Below are positions 58,226 to 64,000 of a DNA stretch of 64,000 nt, piece by piece (the stretch's first letter is position 1; every line of letters begins with the position of its first letter). The position numbers and the translations under genes were made by a program. The notes beneath the pieces were generated by a model that had not been told where the DNA came from, made no database searches, and saw nothing but the letters and a program-made list of their open reading frames with translations. Source of the DNA: Leishmania donovani (lineage: Eukaryota; Euglenozoa; Kinetoplastea; Trypanosomatida; Trypanosomatidae); the NCBI RefSeq assembly GCF_000227135.1, contig NC_018248.1, positions 405,670-469,669 on the forward strand, in the 5' to 3' direction.

Positions 58226-59308
58226 CGTCTGCCACAAGTGCGCAAAGAAGAACAGCGCACACCGAGGCCTGCGCTGGGCGCGCGTGTGCGTCGCCGGTGA
58301 TGCACAAGTGCGAGTGGGCTCCCGAGAAGGAGAACGTAATCAAGGAAAGGCGGTGGAGATGTGAGAGAGGGAGGGAGAGAGAGAGCAACAAAGAACTGCG
58401 CAGCACAACGAGCACGCCGATTTCTGATGTAGAGTTAGTGTAGATGGCCACGTTGCGGTTGCCAAGTGAGGAGCGGTTGTAGGCCACACGAGGGCGTGGC
58501 GCTAAACTGAAGAGAGAGAGGGTGGAGAGAGAAGGCACCGTCGGTGCTTGAGCGTGCGTGAGGGTGCCCAATCCGGAGCAGGGATGCGTGTATGCATGCA
58601 CTTGTACGTGTGCGTGCGTCTACCCGTGCTCAAGTGCCTGCTCGTCGATGTTTGCTCGTGCCGGTGGTGGTGGTGGTGATGTATGTGCTCGTGCAATCAT
58701 CGCCCAGCAGGTGCTGCGGGAAAACAATAGTGGGAGGAAGGAGGGAGTGCGTCGACGGTAAAGAAGGGAAAGATGCACACCGCCACAACGACGGGGGGAC
58801 GAGTGGGTGGGGGCGCACATCATCGTGCCATATCCCGCTACTCCATACCCATGCGTCCGCGGTGTCATGGAAAGCGCGCCCTCCCAGTAGGCAAACGGAA
58901 GATGCCGCAGAACCGTCCGTGCCGTCCGCAGCCTCGGCAAAGACGAGCGAGGGCATCCGACTGATGACGCGGAGGAAGGCGGAAGACGAGAGGAGGACAT
59001 TCCGCTGCAGCGGCTTGGTCTTTCTGCGCTGCTCTCTCTCTTTCCGTGTGAACGTGCATGCGTATCCTGAGGAGGGGGAGGAAGTCCGTCTATGGTTACG
59101 TGCGCGCATGCCGAGAGATGCATGCGGCAGTTCCCCGCCGCTTCTGTACGGAGCGGGAGAAGCGTGTGTGTATGCGGGCTCTTTCTGATGGCACATGCGG
59201 CTGAATGAGCGCGTTGTGTTGCGTGCGCGCTTGCAATGCCTGGGTGCAGCGTTGCAGTTGGAACTCCCCTTTGCCCCCTCTCCCCCCCCCCGCACAGGCG
59301 TGGGAGGG
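58226..59308 (-). other. Spacer between the large coiled-coil gene and the hypothetical gene
   Basis: About 1.1 kb without a convincing gene. It has a GAGA tract (58362-58385, pyrimidine on the minus strand, a likely splice-acceptor tract for the hypothetical gene) and a C run near 59283-59291. Confidence 0.5.
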
Positions 59309-62300
59309 TCACAGCGTGTCCATCACGCGCGTGCCGTGGACGCAGAAGAGCTGCCCGTACTCTTTCTCGTGCTGCGTGATGTCGCGGCGGAGCTGCTCTG
59401 TCAGCCGCTGCAACTCCAGCTGCAGCGGCTCGAGTTGCTTGCCCTCCGCCTTGCCTCGCGTCTTGGCCGGCGGCGAAACGGCCGCCGATGTAGTAGCACT
59501 CTTCTTACCATCGGTAAGCACGCCAGTGAACGATGGTGAAGTGGCGGAGACGGAGACGTGGACGGCGTCATCGGTATCGTAATCGCTGTCCTCGGCGCTC
59601 CAGCGCTTCAGTTTAGCATCAGACTTGCTGTTAATGGAGAGTGATGCCAAGGGTCGGACATTGGCCAGGGCGCGCAACTGCCGCTGCACGTACTCGCGAC
59701 GTGTCAGGGCCTCTAAGAGAGGCAGCTGCGCCTCCAACCGTCGCTGCTCCCTCAGCAGCGCGTCTTGCAACACCGCCGCTGGTGCCTCTTGCTCAAGCGA
59801 GTCTGCGTAGTTGAGAAAGGTGCGTTGGTCTTCAGAGGGAACCTCCAGCACGTCCCACAGCTGCCGAAGACGCTGCTTTGACCTTTGCACCAAATCTGCA
59901 CGCGGCTCCTGCTCGTGGTTGTGGTGATGGCTGTGATGGTGATGCGCTGCCGGAAGTTCAACGGGAGCAGCTGGAGAGATGAGCAGAGGGCTTCCCTGCG
60001 CGGTCGCCGAGCACGGAGCAGCGGGAGTCGAGAGGGTCACGGTTGCAGCACCACTACTGCGCCTCCTGTCGAGAGGCGTTCGGGACTCCGGTGCCGTGAC
60101 AAGAATGGGAGTGTCCGGTGCGGGGAAGGCATGTGTGGAGACGCTCGGCTTCTGCTGCGGCTGAGCCTCAGGCGGTCGACGGTGAGCGTGCTGACGCTGC
60201 AGCATCTTGGCTGCGAAGCGCCGTTCCTCCTCCTCAAGACAACGACGCGCAAGCTCTTCGCGCTCCACTTGCATATCGTGCTGCATCTGCTCCAGTAACC
60301 CGCGGTACTGCTCGTCCAGTGCGCGATAGGCCGCTGCTTGCTGCTGCTCCCACGAAACACGGAGCTCGGCCGCGTCGGCCGCGGCTGCAGTTGCGCGTTC
60401 GTCTGCGGCGCGTCGGTCGCGGCGCTCATCCTCGAGGAGTTGCTGCCAGCTTTCCTGCTGGGCCTCCCACGTGGACTGCAGAGCCGCTTCGGTGGCCTCG
60501 TGCTCTTCGCGGAGTTTGCACGCCTGCGCCTTGAGATCCACCTCATGGCGAACCTGCAGTCGCGCCAGCTCCTCCTGCTGGCGCTGCTGCTGCTCCCCAA
60601 GGGCTCGCTCGTGGGCGAGGAGCAGCTCGGCAAGTTGCTTCTGCTGCTGCTCCATGAAGCAGGCTACCCTCTCGTCCGCACCAGCGTGAATGCGGTCCGC
60701 CTCCGCTTGCACGCGCGTGTACAGGGAGGCTTGTAGCTCGGCGTAGCCCCGATTTCGCTCCTCGATAGCGTTGCGAAGGCCCGCGATGCTCGCCTCGTAC
60801 TCGGCGCGCAGCGTCGCCTCCTGCTCGTCTCGAACGCGCTGCTCCAGCAGGTACGACCCCGCTTCTATGCTGCTTAGCTGTCTTGCCTGCGCGTCGCAAC
60901 GCTGCTGCAGCTCTGCAATCTGCTGCTCGTACAGGCGACGCATATCCTGCATCCGCGCAGATGCGGCGTTCTCATACGCCTCGCGCGCCGCGTCCGCTTG
61001 CTGCTGGAGGCGCGTGATGCCATCCTGCGCCACCGAGCGTTCTGCTGCAAGCGCCGCTGCGTGCTGGGAGCGCTGGGCAGCCAACTGCCGCTCGAGGGCC
61101 TCCCTTACCTCTCGCACATGAGCCTCATGCTCCCGTTCGCGTGCCTCGCGGTCCTTCTCAAACTGCGCGGCCTGCTGCTGCGCCAGCTCGGCGGACGACG
61201 CCCTCACCTGCGCGATGGCGTCCTCGTGACGGCGACGCTGCTCCGCCAGGAGTGCGGACATCTTTGCTTGCTGTTGCTCCAGAGTTGCAAGGTAGCTCGA
61301 GCGCATCTTCTCCTCCAGCTGCGCACGAGTGGCCTCTGCGATCGCAAAGTGCTCCGCGACGCGTGCAGCCGCAGTTTCGATGCTGGCGTCTCGTTCCGCC
61401 GCGTGCTGCTGCTGAGCGGTGTGCCACTGGGCTTTCTCCACCGCCAGCACTTCCTGCAACTTGGCAGCGGCCGCCTCACTGTAGGCGTCGAGCGAAGCAG
61501 TGCGTGCGGCCGCCCAGGCTGCCTCGCGCGCGCGCATGGCCTCTGCCTCCTGAGAGAGATGGCGTTGCTGCGCATCTTGCAACGCGGCCATCTGGACTGC
61601 GTGGCGCTCGTCATGCAGACGCATCTCCTCGCTGTGGAGCTGCTGCACACACGCCAGCTCTTGCATCCGCAACTCCTGCCACGTGGTGAAGCGCTGCAGC
61701 AGCTCAGTTTCCAGCAGTCGCATCCAGTCCTTTTCGGCGGCGGCCAGCTGCTCCGCCAGCCGCATCTCCATCTCACCTCGAACGACCCTCCGTATGTCTT
61801 GCTCCATCACGGCCTGCTGCCGCGCGAGCTGGGCGTGCTTACTGCGCAAGATGGCCTCTTGTTCTTCCAACTCTGCGAGCTGCTTCGCGTGCTGAGCAGC
61901 GACGTGTGCCGTCAGTTGCTGCAGTGAGGCTTCCTTGTCCTCCGCGCGGCGACGTCGCCACTCTGCTTCGGCAATTTCGAGCTGCTTCTCGCGCACCGCC
62001 AGTGCATCCTCGCCGGCACGCACGCGCATCTCCGCTTCTGCTTCCACCTGGCGTTGCGCCGCAGCGTGCTGCCGCTCGAGACGCTCCAGTGCACGCTGCG
62101 AGGCCTCTTTCTCCCTCATGATGACGTCTTGCAGCTCTTCTTGGTGGGCCCTGCGCTCGGCTACACAGTTTTCCTCCAGTGCTTGCTCGCGCCGCTGCAC
62201 CTCCTCGAGGAGTGCCGCCCGCAGCGCACGGTGCTGCTGCTCCATCGCTTTACAGTGGGCTCGCTGTTGCTGACGGCACTCCTCGAGCCGAGCTGACCAT

Positions 62301-64000
62301 AGCGCTGCCGCTTCCTCTACGGCCTGCTGCACTCGAGTCGCGTGCTCCGCCCGAGCCTCGTGCAGCTCCTTCTCAAGCTCCATCACTCGTTTCACCGCGG
62401 TCGCCGCGGTTGTGAAGCCGGCACCAGAACCGTCATTGCCATTGCAGACCGTCTTAAGTTTCTCCTTGTACTGTTGCAGTACCGCATCGTAGGCCGCCTC
62501 GAGGCTGTTCAGTTGCGAGGTGTAGCGTGCTTCTTCGGCCTGACGCGCGTCCTGCACGGCTGCCTCGTGCGCAAGCTCCTCGCGCCGCAGCTGATCCTTC
62601 AGCTGCTGAACTTGCACCGAGAGACCCTCCTTTTCCCTTTCCAATCTCCGCACCGTCGCCTGGGCACTCCGGAGCGCGTCGTCAACGGCGGCAGTCTGTT
62701 GCTCCTGCTGGCGCGTCAGATGCTCCTCCCATGCTGCGTGTTCTCTTTCATGCTCCTCCTTTAGCTTGGCCTCCTTGGCGGCACTGGTGCTGCGCACCTT
62801 CTCTAGGGCCTCCTCGTGCAGACGCATCAGCCGCAGCACGGCGGCGCGGTGCGCCTCCTGCTCCGCCGTCCACCGAGCCTGCCACCGCGAATCCACTGAT
62901 TCCTCGGCGAAGTGCAGCTGCTGCGCGACGGCTTCCGCCACTTGCAAAGTGCATTGCTCCGACTGACGCACCGCCTCCTGCTTCTCTGCTGACACGCGGC
63001 TCACCTCCTTGTGCAAGGCGTGTATGATGCTTGCGTAGTCATGCTGCAGGCGCTGCACGTACTCCGCCGTCTCTTCCGTAGACGCAACGTACTCGCTGGC
63101 CAGGCTTTCGTACGCCACAAGGTACTCCTGACCCACCTGTGCTTGCCGGCGTGTATGCTCGTGGAGCAGCTGCTCCCGCAGCGCCGTGATGTCGCGCATC
63201 GCAATGTGCAGCGTCTCCAGCTGGCGACGACTCGCTTCACGGGCAGCCACCTCGCCGGTTGCGACCATGCGGGCGTGCTCGTCCTTCAAGAAGCTGCGCC
63301 ACTGCGCCTCTCGGTGTGCCGCTTGCTCATCCATCAGCCGCTGCCGCTCCGCCATGTCTTGCTCGAGTACACGGCGGTACTCCTCCTTGAAGGACTCGAC
63401 TTGCTCCTGGACGGCAGCCGCGATGGCCGCATGCTGCGCACGCTCCGTCTCCACTGTGGACTTGGCCACCGACAAGAGGTGCTGCTGGAGGCGCTTTGCC
63501 AGTGCATCCTGCTGCTCTGCAAGCGTCGCGCGCAGGCGGGAAAGGAGCGCATCCTCACACGCAGCGCGAGTCTGCTCGAGACTCTCGGCACTTCGCTTCC
63601 ACTCGGCCGTGACGCGCTGCAGAACGCCTTCCAGGCGCTCTCGGCTGGCGGTGTCGCGGAATTGAATGAGTGACTCGTAGTCGGTCAAGAGCTGCGCCGT
63701 CCGCTCCGTGATGTCGTCGTCCGATTGCCGCCTCTGCGCTTCTTCGCGCAGCTGCCGGGTGCGCTGCTGCAGGTGCGCCCGCTTCTCAAAACTGTAGAGG
63801 CGTTGCATCTCCGCCAGCTTCTGCCGGGTGCGCTGAAGCTCGTCGGCCAGCTCGCCAGACGACGTGGGATGACGCTCGTTGTCCGCCGCAGCTTCTGGCG
63901 ACGGCGAGGGTCTTTTATGGAGCACAGCATTCGCACCTGCTCGCGTGCCAGACGGCGGCAGAGCCACGGATGCGACACCCGGGTCCGGATGCCGCCCGGC
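59309..64000 (-). CDS. Giant coiled-coil protein, N-terminus beyond the window
   Basis: The frame runs open to base 64000 with no ATG near the edge (the first usable codon at 63967 is GTG), so the start is outside the window. At least 1560 residues are visible. About 1300 of them form continuous coiled coil rich in Glu, Gln, Arg and Ala (for example LEKELHEARAEHATRVQQAV). A Pro/Ser-rich break carries a His-rich stretch (HHHHSHHHNHEQE, codons about 59912-59949). Then comes a separate helical module, codons about 59660-59890 (KQRLRQLWDVLEVPSEDQR, ALTRREYVQRQLRAL). The tail ends in an acidic, Ser-rich region and a final helix (LEPLQLELQRLTEQLRRDI). It resembles large cytoskeletal or basal-body coiled-coil proteins; the LW..L.VP module weakly recalls MAP65/PRC1-type proteins. 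I cannot name it. Confidence 0.87.
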   Translation of the reverse strand, partial: AGRHPDPGVASVALPPSGTRAGANAVLHKRPSPSPEAAADNERHPTSSGELADELQRTRQKLAEMQRLYSFEKRAHLQQRTRQLREEAQRRQSDDDITERTAQLLTDYESLIQFRDTASRERLEGVLQRVTAEWKRSAESLEQTRAACEDALLSRLRATLAEQQDALAKRLQQHLLSVAKSTVETERAQHAAIAAAVQEQVESFKEEYRRVLEQDMAERQRLMDEQAAHREAQWRSFLKDEHARMVATGEVAAREASRRQLETLHIAMRDITALREQLLHEHTRRQAQVGQEYLVAYESLASEYVASTEETAEYVQRLQHDYASIIHALHKEVSRVSAEKQEAVRQSEQCTLQVAEAVAQQLHFAEESVDSRWQARWTAEQEAHRAAVLRLMRLHEEALEKVRSTSAAKEAKLKEEHEREHAAWEEHLTRQQEQQTAAVDDALRSAQATVRRLEREKEGLSVQVQQLKDQLRREELAHEAAVQDARQAEEARYTSQLNSLEAAYDAVLQQYKEKLKTVCNGNDGSGAGFTTAATAVKRVMELEKELHEARAEHATRVQQAVEEAAALWSARLEECRQQQRAHCKAMEQQHRALRAALLEEVQRREQALEENCVAERRAHQEELQDVIMREKEASQRALERLERQHAAAQRQVEAEAEMRVRAGEDALAVREKQLEIAEAEWRRRRAEDKEASLQQLTAHVAAQHAKQLAELEEQEAILRSKHAQLARQQAVMEQDIRRVVRGEMEMRLAEQLAAAEKDWMRLLETELLQRFTTWQELRMQELACVQQLHSEEMRLHDERHAVQMAALQDAQQRHLSQEAEAMRAREAAWAAARTASLDAYSEAAAAKLQEVLAVEKAQWHTAQQQHAAERDASIETAAARVAEHFAIAEATRAQLEEKMRSSYLATLEQQQAKMSALLAEQRRRHEDAIAQVRASSAELAQQQAAQFEKDREAREREHEAHVREVREALERQLAAQRSQHAAALAAERSVAQDGITRLQQQADAAREAYENAASARMQDMRRLYEQQIAELQQRCDAQARQLSSIEAGSYLLEQRVRDEQEATLRAEYEASIAGLRNAIEERNRGYAELQASLYTRVQAEADRIHAGADERVACFMEQQQKQLAELLLAHERALGEQQQRQQEELARLQVRHEVDLKAQACKLREEHEATEAALQSTWEAQQESWQQLLEDERRDRRAADERATAAAADAAELRVSWEQQQAAAYRALDEQYRGLLEQMQHDMQVEREELARRCLEEEERRFAAKMLQRQHAHRRPPEAQPQQKPSVSTHAFPAPDTPILVTAPESRTPLDRRRSSGAATVTLSTPAAPCSATAQGSPLLISPAAPVELPAAHHHHSHHHNHEQEPRADLVQRSKQRLRQLWDVLEVPSEDQRTFLNYADSLEQEAPAAVLQDALLREQRRLEAQLPLLEALTRREYVQRQLRALANVRPLASLSINSKSDAKLKRWSAEDSDYDTDDAVHVSVSATSPSFTGVLTDGKKSATTSAAVSPPAKTRGKAEGKQLEPLQLELQRLTEQLRRDITQHEKEYGQLFCVHGTRVMDTL

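Overview
This window is nuclear DNA of a trypanosomatid, most likely Leishmania or a close relative. The evidence is long intronless genes packed head to tail on one strand, GC-rich codons, intergenic spacers full of pyrimidine tracts and CA/GT/TA microsatellites (the usual setting for SL trans-splicing and polyadenylation), and a CRK1 kinase carrying a PCTAIRE helix. From memory, CRK1 next to CCT-delta matches Leishmania chromosome 21; I could not check this.

Plus-strand array, 1 to about 41020. In order: the C-terminal part of IFT172 (cut by the window edge); a small one-pass membrane protein; a 2048-residue low-complexity/coiled-coil protein; epsilon-tubulin; the axonemal dynein light intermediate chain p28; a proline-rich coiled-coil protein; a 2129-residue kinesin with an N-terminal motor, an FHA-like region and a motif-rich tail; ribosomal proteins L9 (uL6) and S23 (uS12); the cyclin-dependent kinase CRK1; and chaperonin subunit CCT-delta. 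Several of these belong to the flagellum, basal body or microtubule cytoskeleton.

Junction, about 41020 to 42670. The plus-strand and minus-strand arrays converge here. Between them sits an RNA polymerase III cluster, all on the plus strand: 5S rRNA, tRNA-Pro(AGG), tRNA-Val(AAC) and tRNA-Lys(CTT), each followed by an oligo-T terminator and framed by G- or C-run tracts.

Minus-strand array, 42673 to 64000 (read right to left in transcription order). It holds: a very long coiled-coil protein whose N-terminus lies beyond the window; a hypothetical protein; a tail-anchored golgin-84-like protein; a WD40 protein that may be PRP4; a 1769-residue TPR plus IQ-array protein; and, last before the junction, a protein that reads as the TFIIIC tau95/GTF3C5 subunit, a Pol III factor usually considered unrecognisable in these organisms.

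The strongest leads are that tau95/GTF3C5-like protein, which lies beside a Pol III cluster, and a repeated [FY][SA]Rxx[ST] motif in the kinesin tail. No transposon, CRISPR array, virus-like gene or toxin gene was recognised.
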